This document shows positions 41,831 to 50,805 of a stretch of 64,000 bases of DNA, one piece after another. The stretch is from Phycisphaerae bacterium (GTDB lineage Bacteria; Planctomycetota; Phycisphaerae; Sedimentisphaerales; UBA12454). The notes below the pieces were generated by a model that made no database searches, had not been told where the DNA came from, and saw nothing but the letters and a program-made list of their open reading frames with translations. A program made the translations under genes and the position numbers. The stretch spans positions 1 to 64,000 of the forward strand of contig JBAZHC010000009.1 of NCBI GenBank assembly GCA_041652575.1. The letters run 5' to 3'. Position 1 is the first letter of the stretch. The number at the start of each line of letters is the position of its first letter.

Positions 41831-43102
41831 ATGATAAAAATCGATATTGTAAAAATAGCTAAGAAGAATATTGCGATAATAATACCGTCAGCAATAGCAG
41901 CGGCGGCTGCGCTGTTATTTGTTCCGACAATTATGATGCAGGGGAAAATAAGCTCCAGGCTCGAGGAGAGCACAAGACTTGGCAGCGAAGTGGACTCCGC
42001 ACTGCGAACGGTTGTGTCGGGCAAGCAATATGAAGTTGCCAGGGAGTACGAGGATATGCATCAGGCTGACGCCAACGAAATTGAAAAACTTGCGCAGCAA
42101 ACGAGCCAGAGAGAACTGCTTAGTTATAAAATATTCCCGGAACCAAACGAAAAATCAATGCAGATTTTCAATGAGTTCAAGAAGTCCTGTAACAATGCTT
42201 TCGCAAAACTTGTAAATGACATTAATGCACTGGACGCTCCAACGGACACAGAAATCAGAAAACAGGCCGGTGCAATCGAGATCTCAGCCGCAGGGGTCAG
42301 GAACGAAGGCGGCCAGGCAGGCACCGGCGATGAGAGAATCGTAGAACTTATCTGCAGACGCCGCAGCGAAGAAATAACAGTCTACGCCGACCCGAGAGTC
42401 TTCAGCGGATACGCATTCTGGAATAACTGGGAATATGCCGGTACTGAAGGAGCTGTAAGGGACTGCTGGTATAGCCAGCTTGCATACTGGATTCATCAGG
42501 ATATCGTCAATACCATAAATACTATAAATTCAGGCTCTGCCAGTGTGTCTGACTCATCAGTAAAAAGGCTTCTCAGCATCCGATTCGCCAGCGGCGATGC
42601 TGCCGATTTCAGCAAAGATAATGGTCTTGAACTGCCTGTTTATGTTACTGAAAAAAGCGGCGGTCTGTATATGCCATGGACGGCAAGAAAGTGTAATGAC
42701 CAGTTAGATGTCATTCATTTCAGTCTGGCGGTAATCGTCAAAGCCGATGATGTCCTTAAATTTATGGCTGAGCTTTGCAGTGAAAAACAACATTACTTCG
42801 CGGGATATAAAGGCGACCAGGAACGCAAAAAATACAAACACAATCAGATAACCGTTCTTCAGAGTAGCGTGCAGCCGGTCGACAGAAATAGTCCGGAACA
42901 CAAAAGATATTACTATGGACAAAATGCAGTTGTTTTCCTGAACATTATTTGCGAATATGTTTTCAATCGTCAGGGCTATGATACTATAAAGCCAAAATTG
43001 GTTCAGATGGAGATAGACTCTTCGGAGCCGGGAATGGGTGGAATGCAGCAGCAGCAACAGCAGCAGCAGTACGATATGATATCGCCGGGAGGAAGACGCT
43101 GA
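41831..43102 (+). CDS. Membrane-anchored protein of the PilM/N operon
   Basis: A 423-residue protein with one N-terminal membrane helix (about 15-36) and a charged coiled-coil region, then a globular part. It has the layout of a PilO-like inner-membrane component, but no clear sequence match was recognised. The C-terminal end is a run of glutamines (M-Q8) encoded by CAG/CAA repeats (about 43043-43069), then YDMISPGGRR. The position between the PilM/N fusion and another anchored protein suggests a pilus- or secretion-platform role. Confidence 0.55.
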   Translation: MIKIDIVKIAKKNIAIIIPSAIAAAAALLFVPTIMMQGKISSRLEESTRLGSEVDSALRTVVSGKQYEVAREYEDMHQADANEIEKLAQQTSQRELLSYKIFPEPNEKSMQIFNEFKKSCNNAFAKLVNDINALDAPTDTEIRKQAGAIEISAAGVRNEGGQAGTGDERIVELICRRRSEEITVYADPRVFSGYAFWNNWEYAGTEGAVRDCWYSQLAYWIHQDIVNTINTINSGSASVSDSSVKRLLSIRFASGDAADFSKDNGLELPVYVTEKSGGLYMPWTARKCNDQLDVIHFSLAVIVKADDVLKFMAELCSEKQHYFAGYKGDQERKKYKHNQITVLQSSVQPVDRNSPEHKRYYYGQNAVVFLNIICEYVFNRQGYDTIKPKLVQMEIDSSEPGMGGMQQQQQQQQYDMISPGGRR

Positions 43103-43163
43103 AGAAATTTTGGTGAGCAGCGGGATATAAAAAAGATAAAAGTTTTAAATTTTTGTTGAGATT

Positions 43164-45101
43164 ATGAGTAGTAAAAAAGGAAATATAATAGAGCTTTTTG
43201 CTGATAAAGCGGTGCTGGCCGTCGCAGGGCTTATTGCACTGATAGTACTATATATTTTTGTCATACGTAATCCTAATTCAATCGAATACGCCGGCAAAGA
43301 ACTTAGTCCGACGGCGATAGACAACCTTGTCAACCAAAAGGCCATCCAGCTCCAGAATCAACTGAGAAATGAACCAAATGCCGGCAAACAATACAAATCA
43401 AAGGAAACTGAATATCTGTCGATGATGCAAAATTCCATTAAAGATGTTAACACGACGATAAGTTTTCCATTACCGGGCTACTCGACACAATCTTTGGGGC
43501 CGACGAATCGTGTTTACCGGGTTCCGCAGGTAGGAAAGATAGAAGAACCTTCTGTGGCGATAGTAAGGATGGCGGCATTTGTGCCGACAGAAGAACTTTC
43601 GCCTACGCTTACCTATGAAAGTGCTGAAACAAAGCTTGAGGATATAGACCTTGTAACTGTCGAATCGTCAATCGATTCAGGCAAGCTTTACAGTCAGTTC
43701 CGGGAGTCTTTTGCCGGCAGGAATATATCACAGGAATGGCGTAAGGAACAGTATGCAAAGCCTGTTTTTGCGAAAGTTCAGCTTCAGAGAAGAACGCAGC
43801 AGCCCGATGGAAGCTGGAGCGATTGGGCCGATGTGCCGCAAACAAAAGTATGTCATCTGAAGAAAAACCTCGAACTTCCCAAACAGGCCACCGAATTTGG
43901 AATGGAAATGGCGATAGTTCAGTTTTCCAAAAGCGAATTTCGTGATGAGGTGCTTCAGCCGCGTGTTTATTACAATGCGATACCTTCAGAGCCGTGGATA
44001 AGCCCGCCTTTTTATAACGAACGCCAGAAGAGAATTGTTAAAGAGCAGGAAGATGTCCGCCGTCAGGAAATTGAAGCTGAAAAAGCAAGAAAACTTCAGG
44101 AAAGGGCGAATCCATCTTCGCTGCGGCAGCCAACAAGACAATCGACAAGGCCTGCTGTTGCACCTCAGGGCGACATGTTTCCGGGCGGAAGAGATGCCGG
44201 CGGCCGTCAGGACCCGAGGCAGCAGCCGACAACGACGAGAAGGACCATTGAAAGACCGGCCCGAACTGAAAAAACTGTCGCAACTCAGCCTCAGGCCAGT
44301 ACAAGCGAAATGGAAATGTACGATGCCATCAGGCTCAGGCCGGATACGAATCCGGCCGACCTCGAAAAACTTGTTTTCTGGGCTCACGACGATACCACAA
44401 AGCCGGGAGAAAAATATCAGTATCGCATAAGAATCGGAGTGTTTAACCCCATAGCGGCCACAAACTGGTTCAGCGAAGAACAGCAGAACCTCCGCGACCA
44501 GGTAGTTCTTTGGAGCGATTTTACCGAAGCAACAGATATGGTTGAAATTCCTCAAACACTTCACTTTTTTGCGACCGATATCCGGGAAATCGAAAAAGGT
44601 TCAAGTGTTGATAAAACTGTTGAGGTTACGGTTGCGCGATATATGCTTGGCAACTGGGTAATCCGAAAATACAGCGTTAAAAGCGGCGAGGAAATCGGCA
44701 AGGCCGGCGAACCGGCCGATGCACGGCTCGAACAGGCAGGAATCAGCAGCGATACGATAGATTTTTCAACGGGAGCCGTAATGGTTGATGCGCGAAGGGT
44801 AACAGAATGGATTGGCACAGGCTCTCTGCGGTCTCGCGAATATAATGAACTGCTGTATAGCCTCGATGGGAAAGAAATTGAAAAGATGCCTATCAAGGAA
44901 AGATTCTGGCCCGGAGATGTTTCAAAGGTTTACAAGGAAATATCGGCGGCTCTTGACGCTGAGCCGGTAATGTTACTTGACTGGGGTCAGGCGGCAGGAG
45001 GCGGAGGTGGAACAAGAACACCTCAACAGCAACGTATGCCGATGCAGGAACCTGTGCCTGGCGGCGGATTTGACCCGTTCACTCCGAGAATGGGTCCCTG
45101 A
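43164..45101 (+). CDS. Membrane-anchored protein with disordered linker
   Basis: A 645-residue protein with an N-terminal membrane helix (about 16-35) and a large periplasmic part. Central residues 315-385 are rich in Arg, Gln, Pro, Thr and look disordered (for example SLRQPTRQSTRPAVAPQG). The C-terminal tail is Gly/Gln/Pro rich (GGGGTRTPQQQRMPMQEPVP). Globular segments contain VFAKVQLQRRTQQPDGSWSD and YQYRIRIGVFNPIAATNWFS, which look like beta-sandwich strands. No family was recognised. Operon position suggests a periplasmic partner of the PilM/N protein. Confidence 0.55.
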   Translation: MSSKKGNIIELFADKAVLAVAGLIALIVLYIFVIRNPNSIEYAGKELSPTAIDNLVNQKAIQLQNQLRNEPNAGKQYKSKETEYLSMMQNSIKDVNTTISFPLPGYSTQSLGPTNRVYRVPQVGKIEEPSVAIVRMAAFVPTEELSPTLTYESAETKLEDIDLVTVESSIDSGKLYSQFRESFAGRNISQEWRKEQYAKPVFAKVQLQRRTQQPDGSWSDWADVPQTKVCHLKKNLELPKQATEFGMEMAIVQFSKSEFRDEVLQPRVYYNAIPSEPWISPPFYNERQKRIVKEQEDVRRQEIEAEKARKLQERANPSSLRQPTRQSTRPAVAPQGDMFPGGRDAGGRQDPRQQPTTTRRTIERPARTEKTVATQPQASTSEMEMYDAIRLRPDTNPADLEKLVFWAHDDTTKPGEKYQYRIRIGVFNPIAATNWFSEEQQNLRDQVVLWSDFTEATDMVEIPQTLHFFATDIREIEKGSSVDKTVEVTVARYMLGNWVIRKYSVKSGEEIGKAGEPADARLEQAGISSDTIDFSTGAVMVDARRVTEWIGTGSLRSREYNELLYSLDGKEIEKMPIKERFWPGDVSKVYKEISAALDAEPVMLLDWGQAAGGGGGTRTPQQQRMPMQEPVPGGGFDPFTPRMGP

Positions 45102-45111
45102 TACGAGCAAA

Positions 45112-46899
45112 TCAGGTAACTGAAACACTTGCATTCCGGCCGGCTGCCGCTCTTGCAAAACCCGGCAGAATATAATTCTCGACAGCAACGTCCCAGCTCA
45201 TCTGTTCGGCCAATTCGTAGCCGGTTCTTATCATCTCTACAGTTTCGTCGTCGTTTTTGGGCAGTCTTGCGAATATTTCCATCGCGACCTTCTCGCTGAC
45301 GTAATGTTCAAGCTGGTCTCTCACTCCCATATCTATTTTGAGCATATCTTCGATGGTGTCGAATTTCAGTCCGTTAAGGTCCGTGTAATCGGCGATTATT
45401 ACATTGCGGATTTCTTCAGGATTGCAAATCTTTTTGAGAAAACCCGCACAGCCGCAAACGTTGGTTACGACGCATATTCCGCCGAAACTTAACGGCTCAA
45501 ACTGAGCTATGCCGAATGGTTCATAAATACTCTGGCCGAACTCGACATCGGAGCCTTTGCGAATATCCATAAATTCCATATCTTCGGGCATTCTCATGCC
45601 GCAGCGCTGCTGCTCGAAGCCGAATTGATTTACAAAGAGCATTTTTATATTTCTGCTTTTCGCGTTGAATTCCTGTACTGCAGCATAAAAAGAGGTTTCG
45701 CCGCCACTGAGGTCGGGCAGTCCTTCATGATGCGCAACCGGCCAGCGATACTCGGATTCCATCCGCATAATGTCGCGGGTCCTTCGCGGACCTACTTCGG
45801 TGCTTAACAGAATCATTACAGCGCTCTTATGCAGCGGCCTCAGTTCTTTTTCGATGTGTTCGAGAACCCGGATGTCGCGCCACAGGCCCTTGCTCCGCAC
45901 AAGTCTTGTTACGTGAGTGAATACGTAATCCGGCTCGAAGCCAAGCAGATTTTGACAATACTGCCGGAGACGGTCCTTCGAACGTTTCTTCTCTTCAAGA
46001 CTTATATGATAAGCCGGAATCCCGTTATACGCGAGGCTGATTTCGGCGGAAGCGAAATCGTGAGAGAGGAATTTAAGTTCGTCTCCGACGTAATCGCCCA
46101 CAACAAAAATGTTATCGCAGTGCCGGGAGGCATCGACAAGGGCGTGCTTTGCATAGGCGCTCTGGTCTCCAAAAACTTCCGGCAGCGAAAGGCCGTCCTC
46201 CTGGGCGGCCTTCATAACATTGTAAAACATCGTGTCGTGACCTGTTTTTTCCTCGACGATTCGCCTGACCGTAGCGACCTCGTGCGCATAAAAAACAGCT
46301 TTGAAATCGCACTCTTTATCAATTTTTGCGGCCAGTGCGGTCGGAATACCCATAAATTCGTGTCCGACTACGATAGTGCTTGCGTCGTGAGGCGCAGCGC
46401 CTATCGCCTTTATTGCGGCAATCGCCGGCGGGGCGAGTCTTACCCATTCTTCATATTCCCAAAGATGCTCGTATCGATTGCTCTCGATGCCGAAATGGTT
46501 GAACAACTGACCCTTGAATTCATTCATCGGGCGGGAATTTGTCTGGCGAACGTCAATCAGTATTATTTCCGGCATACTCTTTATGCCGGTGCGTTTGTCT
46601 TCAAAAAGTTTTCTGCCGTAAACAATATCGACATTAAAATATTTTTCGATATGCCTGAAGGCGTCGCTGTATCCGGTTTGAATAAAACCGTCGACGCTCG
46701 AATAAAGCACCTCACCGCCCGGCCCGAGCCGGTTTTGAATGGGACCTTCGATTGTGAAAAGAGGACTTACGAGAATTGTTCGGCCTGTGGCGTCGAGATA
46801 AACTTTGTTCGTAAGCATACCATCCAGAACTGCCCCGATGCCGCCGATTTTGCCTATCGCTTCGTGAGTTACATGAACAATGTTGGTCTTATAATTCAT
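45112..46899 (-). CDS. Glycogen-synthase-like GT-B glycosyltransferase
   Basis: A 595-residue glycosyltransferase with the GT-B fold. The N terminus has IGKIGGIGAVLDGML, a typical acceptor-binding loop, and the C-terminal domain has the E-x7-E motif in YEPFGIAQFEPLSFGG, followed by CVVTNVCGCAGF. It resembles the glycogen/starch synthase group in pattern. The donor may be ADP- or UDP-glucose. ATG 46899 is chosen; AAGGGAAACAGTGTA upstream supplies a ribosome site, and a TTG 21 bases earlier is less likely. It separates the two pilus-like operons and has no glycogen genes beside it. Confidence 0.75.
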   Translation of the reverse strand: MNYKTNIVHVTHEAIGKIGGIGAVLDGMLTNKVYLDATGRTILVSPLFTIEGPIQNRLGPGGEVLYSSVDGFIQTGYSDAFRHIEKYFNVDIVYGRKLFEDKRTGIKSMPEIILIDVRQTNSRPMNEFKGQLFNHFGIESNRYEHLWEYEEWVRLAPPAIAAIKAIGAAPHDASTIVVGHEFMGIPTALAAKIDKECDFKAVFYAHEVATVRRIVEEKTGHDTMFYNVMKAAQEDGLSLPEVFGDQSAYAKHALVDASRHCDNIFVVGDYVGDELKFLSHDFASAEISLAYNGIPAYHISLEEKKRSKDRLRQYCQNLLGFEPDYVFTHVTRLVRSKGLWRDIRVLEHIEKELRPLHKSAVMILLSTEVGPRRTRDIMRMESEYRWPVAHHEGLPDLSGGETSFYAAVQEFNAKSRNIKMLFVNQFGFEQQRCGMRMPEDMEFMDIRKGSDVEFGQSIYEPFGIAQFEPLSFGGICVVTNVCGCAGFLKKICNPEEIRNVIIADYTDLNGLKFDTIEDMLKIDMGVRDQLEHYVSEKVAMEIFARLPKNDDETVEMIRTGYELAEQMSWDVAVENYILPGFARAAAGRNASVSVT

Positions 46900-46990
46900 T
46901 ACACTGTTTCCCTTCTGCAAATGTCATGTTGTTAATTCATCGTCAATTACGCTGTTAAAGCATAAAAAATGAATCTCAAATACGGAAAAT

Positions 46991-48295
46991 TTATTTCGAT
47001 TGTTTTTTAATTTTTTTTGCCGCTTTTGCTTTTTTTGCTTTTTCGGCTTCGGCTTTTTTCTTATTTTCCTCAACTTCCGGAATTGTCAGGAGAGGTTTTT
47101 GTGTAATTTCTTTATACTTCAGCATTTGGTCGTTTGTTAATTTGTCGTTTTTAGTATATATATGAGGCGACAGAATTATCAGCAATTCCGAACTGTTTTC
47201 GACGTTATTTGTCGCCTTGAAGGCCAAGCCTACTATCGGCAAATCTCCGAGGAAAGGAAGTTGATTTGTCTGTTTTTGGGTCTCTTTACGCCGCAGACCG
47301 CCTATTACGAGTATCTGGCTGTCTTCGAGCAAAAGTGCACTTTGCACTATTCTTGCATCGACAATCGGTACGCCGCTGACTCCGCTTACGCCTGTGCTGA
47401 CCTTCTGTTCGGCTTTGACATTCAGCAGAATAAATCTGTCGTCTGTCAGTGTTGCTCCGACATTAAGCGTTACGCCGACATTCTTGAATTGAACGCTGGT
47501 CAACTGTCCGCCATTGCTCGTATCGGACTGCTGTTCATAAGGTATTTCTTCGACCGCTTCGATAGAAGCTGTTTGACCGCTGACAACCATTACCCGCGGG
47601 CTGGCGATAATTTCAACGTTGGTTTTCTCCTGCAGCACATGAATTACATTTCTGACATCGCCGTTAATAAGCCAGAAATCAGAGCCTGTTCCGGTGGTGT
47701 TCCATGCAGTAGCGTTACCAATATTATCTGTAGCGGCAGTGGTATCTGTACCTTCAATGGAGCCAACTGTACTTTGCAGACGAGGTGAGAACCCAAGATT
47801 TTGCCTAAAAGTCGCTGTATTTGCGAGGTCATCGGTAAGCATATCCCAGTTGACGCCGACTTCCATTTTGTCATTGAGTTTTACATCGAGAAGGACAACC
47901 TCAATCATAACCTGCTCAGGCTTACGGTCGATTTTTCTAATCTGCTCAAGGATTTTTTCAACATTTTCCTTCGTATCGCAGATTATCAGCGCATTGCTTT
48001 TGCTGTCCGGCTCTATATTGCCGAAATCGCCCGACATACTCGAAATCGAGGACTTTATGCTCTTTGCGTCGAAGAATTTCAACGTTGCGGTCTCGACAAA
48101 CAGGTCGGGCTTTTCGACTGCAACAGCCGTTGCAGCGGGAGCATTCTGCCTTTGTGTAAACTGGGCAAAAGGATTAGTTTGAGTTATCGCGTTAATGTCG
48201 ATTTCCGGCGCATCAGCGGCATAGGCCATTGCTGTAGCGCTTAAAAGGATTATCGCCGCTAACGCTAATCTGCTATTTTTGTGTATTGTCAACAT
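46991..48295 (-). CDS. Short secretin (GspD/PilQ family)
   Basis: A 434-residue secretin: signal peptide (residues 1-26, ending MAYAADA), one or two N-domain repeats (IEPDSKSNALIICDTKENVE, VMIEVVLLDVKLNDKMEVG), and the secretin domain (IIASPRVMVVSGQTASIEAV, GVTLNVGATLTDDRFILLNV, LLLEDSQILVIGGLRRKETQ, SELLIILSPHIY). It would form the outer-membrane ring of the secretion system. It is shorter than GspD (about 650), having fewer N-domains. The C-terminal tail is Lys/Ala rich. It overlaps the preceding gene by 23 bases. Confidence 0.85.
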   Translation of the reverse strand: MLTIHKNSRLALAAIILLSATAMAYAADAPEIDINAITQTNPFAQFTQRQNAPAATAVAVEKPDLFVETATLKFFDAKSIKSSISSMSGDFGNIEPDSKSNALIICDTKENVEKILEQIRKIDRKPEQVMIEVVLLDVKLNDKMEVGVNWDMLTDDLANTATFRQNLGFSPRLQSTVGSIEGTDTTAATDNIGNATAWNTTGTGSDFWLINGDVRNVIHVLQEKTNVEIIASPRVMVVSGQTASIEAVEEIPYEQQSDTSNGGQLTSVQFKNVGVTLNVGATLTDDRFILLNVKAEQKVSTGVSGVSGVPIVDARIVQSALLLEDSQILVIGGLRRKETQKQTNQLPFLGDLPIVGLAFKATNNVENSSELLIILSPHIYTKNDKLTNDQMLKYKEITQKPLLTIPEVEENKKKAEAEKAKKAKAAKKIKKQSK

Positions 48296-48884
48296 TGCTC
48301 GTATTCTCCTTAACCTTTAATGTGTATATACTAAAAGTAATATTGCAGCCAAGATAGCCGCTTTCTGCGTGTTTCATACCGACATCTATCGAATTAATCC
48401 AGACCCTCGCGTTTCTTTTCTGAATCGTGTTTAAAAATTTAATTATGTTTCCATAATTTCCCAAAAGACCTATTTCGGTCTGATACTGCCGGATATCAAT
48501 AGAGTCCCTGTTTTTCACAGGGACAGCTCTTGCCGGCGAAAGTTTGAGATTTGAAACCAGGCAGCCGCTCTTTTCAGCTATTGACTGAATCTCTGAAAGA
48601 AAAATTTTTGCCTGGTCAATATCAAAAAAGCCCTGTTTCTGAAGTTCGAATTGTTGTGTAAGTTCATCAAGTTTTTTCTGGCGCAATTTCAGGTCGCTGC
48701 TCAGGATTTTGCTTGTTTTTTCAGTCGATTCCATTACTTCCTGATATTTCTGAGCCGCTGCCAGATATTGTATATGAGGCGAGATGAACCAGTTATACAT
48801 CGCGGCAACGCATATAAGCAACATCGTTACAGCCAATGCATTTTGTTTTGACAAGCCTGGATATTTCAGTGACATATCAATCAT
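48273..48884 (-). CDS. PilO/GspM-like inner-membrane protein
   Basis: A 203-residue protein with one N-terminal helix (ALAVTMLLICVAAMYNWFIS) and a coiled coil (about 55-85), then an alpha/beta domain. This is the PilO or GspM plan. It probably joins the GspL-like protein upstream to the secretin. ATG 48884 is used; a second ATG nine bases downstream has a better-spaced AAAGGA and may be the true start. Confidence 0.7.
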   Translation of the reverse strand: MIDMSLKYPGLSKQNALAVTMLLICVAAMYNWFISPHIQYLAAAQKYQEVMESTEKTSKILSSDLKLRQKKLDELTQQFELQKQGFFDIDQAKIFLSEIQSIAEKSGCLVSNLKLSPARAVPVKNRDSIDIRQYQTEIGLLGNYGNIIKFLNTIQKRNARVWINSIDVGMKHAESGYLGCNITFSIYTLKVKENTSNVDNTQK

Positions 48885-48895
48885 CCTTTATCCTT

Positions 48896-50392
48896 TTATT
48901 CCGTAAGAGTACAAATTATCGAATAATCAATTAAACCATTGCCGTACTGCGTATTCTGTTTTGCGTCCGCAAGCTGAGCGGAACTTATAGTTTTGCATGA
49001 AGTCAGTTTATTTACGAAATCATTAATGGCACTGTAATTTATAGCCATGCCCTCAATCTCTAATTTCGATGAATCCTGTGACCGCAAATCCTTAATCTGT
49101 ACAGTTTGCGGAGCCTTTGTGCATACTTCGGCCAATACAAGAGCCCAGTTTCTCCACTTCTTGTCCTTAAGTGCAGTATCGAGAGCGTCAATATTTTTGG
49201 TGATTTGCTCGGTTACACTGTTGACATCGGCCCGTGTCTGAATCAATTGGGGTATATTGATATTTAACTGGCTCTCCTTTTTCTGACTAAGCTCATTTTT
49301 GATTTTTGTGGTTTTTTGCGACAAAAGCGCTATGTACATAAATACAAGCACTAAAATCACAGCGGCGATGTTTGCTATGACGACCAGCTGGATGCGGGAC
49401 TTTCGGATTTCAGAAATTTCATTCGGCAGCAGATTGATATTTATTCCCGAGTCATTGACATCGAGCAGTTTCATTGCCGCCCCTGCCGCAACCGGAGAAA
49501 AATCAGTACCGGCCGGGCCTTCACAGATAATATCAGTATGGCTGGCGTCAATTACAGAAATTTCAATATTCTCGTAATGCAGACTGCTTTTAATCTGCCC
49601 GGCAAATTCATTTGTTTTCGATGTTTCGCTGCAGCAGGTCAGAAATACCGGCCAGTCTTTCTGGTCCGAAACTTTTTCAATTTCATAAAACTGTACGACA
49701 GATTCTATCTGCTCGGCAATCGCCGCGGCGTTATCTGCTGAATTGACGATGTCAAAGTCGAACTTCTTTGTGCGGAGAAAGTCGAACTTCTGCCCGCTGA
49801 AAACGCACAGGCTCATATTGTCATCGCGCAGGAGAACAAACATTATATTTTTCCGCCCGGCGGATTTTATAACTTTATTGTAACAGGCCCTGATAAGCGC
49901 AACTATCGCCGGTTCCACCGATTGAATATCGAAACGGTTTTTCCCAAGCTCTTTTGTCATTAAGGCCAGCGGCTGAGCCTGGGCGGCCCCGACCAGAACG
50001 CGTTTCTGTTCCGTACTGCTGGTGCCCCTCAGGGCGCAGTAATCTATCTGGATATCTTTAAGCGGCAGGACGGCATACTGCCTTATTTCTTCATGGATAA
50101 ATTTCACAGCGGTATCCGGCGAATTATCCGGCAGATTGAGAATCTGGAGCAGTTCAGGTGATGAACAAAAGCACAGACCTGTATCGAAATGCTGCAGGTA
50201 ACTTGCCGACTTCGGTTTCTTTACGGCATTGGCAAGAGACTTGGAGTTATCATCGCAGGACTGGCCTTTGCCGGTTGCCACACGGCTGCAGCCCGTAAGA
50301 ATAATCTTATGGCCTTTTTTCTCGAGATGAACGGTGCTCACGAAGCCTTTGCATATATCTATTCCAATCGCTGTTTTATAATTTAACTTCAT
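48896..50392 (-). CDS. PilM/PilN-type GspL-like protein
   Basis: A 498-residue protein with a PilM-like N-terminal actin fold (YKTAIGIDICKGFVSTVHLE, then residues to about 320), a membrane helix (IQLVVIANIAAVILVLVFMY, about 332-351) and a PilN-like periplasmic segment (coiled coil to 400, then a small domain). It is the GspL counterpart of the operon. GAGGATAAATCA precedes ATG 50392, which overlaps the stop of the preceding gene (ATGA). It repeats the PilM-PilN fusion seen in the plus-strand operon, though shorter. Confidence 0.75.
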   Translation of the reverse strand: MKLNYKTAIGIDICKGFVSTVHLEKKGHKIILTGCSRVATGKGQSCDDNSKSLANAVKKPKSASYLQHFDTGLCFCSSPELLQILNLPDNSPDTAVKFIHEEIRQYAVLPLKDIQIDYCALRGTSSTEQKRVLVGAAQAQPLALMTKELGKNRFDIQSVEPAIVALIRACYNKVIKSAGRKNIMFVLLRDDNMSLCVFSGQKFDFLRTKKFDFDIVNSADNAAAIAEQIESVVQFYEIEKVSDQKDWPVFLTCCSETSKTNEFAGQIKSSLHYENIEISVIDASHTDIICEGPAGTDFSPVAAGAAMKLLDVNDSGININLLPNEISEIRKSRIQLVVIANIAAVILVLVFMYIALLSQKTTKIKNELSQKKESQLNINIPQLIQTRADVNSVTEQITKNIDALDTALKDKKWRNWALVLAEVCTKAPQTVQIKDLRSQDSSKLEIEGMAINYSAINDFVNKLTSCKTISSAQLADAKQNTQYGNGLIDYSIICTLTE

Positions 50393-50793
50393 TGATTTAT
50401 CCTCAAATTATTAACTTGAATCACATAAGGATTTGTGCTGCCGATTGTAATTTCTGCTTCTATTTTGGTAACGAAGCCCTGTGCTGAGGTGCCCGTCGAG
50501 ATAATATTCGGGTCCGGCAATGAGCCGACTACCGTAACGGTATATCTTCCGCTGCCAAAAGTTTTATTGTTGAAACCGCTGTTCCAGCTCGAATTGTTTC
50601 GCAACTGGCTGAAAGCGTCGGCAAGCCCCGCATGGGCGATGGCAGTAGCCTGTGCGACAAAAATTTCGTTTTTCATAATCTGTATCTGTTCAGAATTCAT
50701 CTGGAGCATACCGACGACAAAGGCCGTCAGAAGCGCTATGGCGAAAACCACAACAATCAAAATTGAACCGTTATTTTTCATTTCTATTTTCAT
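50389..50793 (-). CDS. PilX/GspK-like N-terminal protein
   Basis: A 134-residue protein with an N-terminal hydrophobic helix (NNGSILIVVVFAIALLTAFV) preceded by a charged head and followed by a mainly polar helix with Ala-His-Ala-Gly (TAIAHAGLADAFSQLRNN). This is the PilX N-terminal / GspK-start pattern, although the usual G/E of class III prepilins is weak. It is much shorter than GspK (about 300). It is coupled to the GspL-like gene. Confidence 0.6.
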   Translation of the reverse strand: MKIEMKNNGSILIVVVFAIALLTAFVVGMLQMNSEQIQIMKNEIFVAQATAIAHAGLADAFSQLRNNSSWNSGFNNKTFGSGRYTVTVVGSLPDPNIISTGTSAQGFVTKIEAEITIGSTNPYVIQVNNLRINQ

Positions 50794-50805
50794 AATAATT
50801 CTGCT

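Noticed and set aside
43042..43071. CAG/CAA repeat as a phase-variable microsatellite
   Set aside because: It is a mixed triplet run in frame, so length change would not shift the frame; only tail length could vary.
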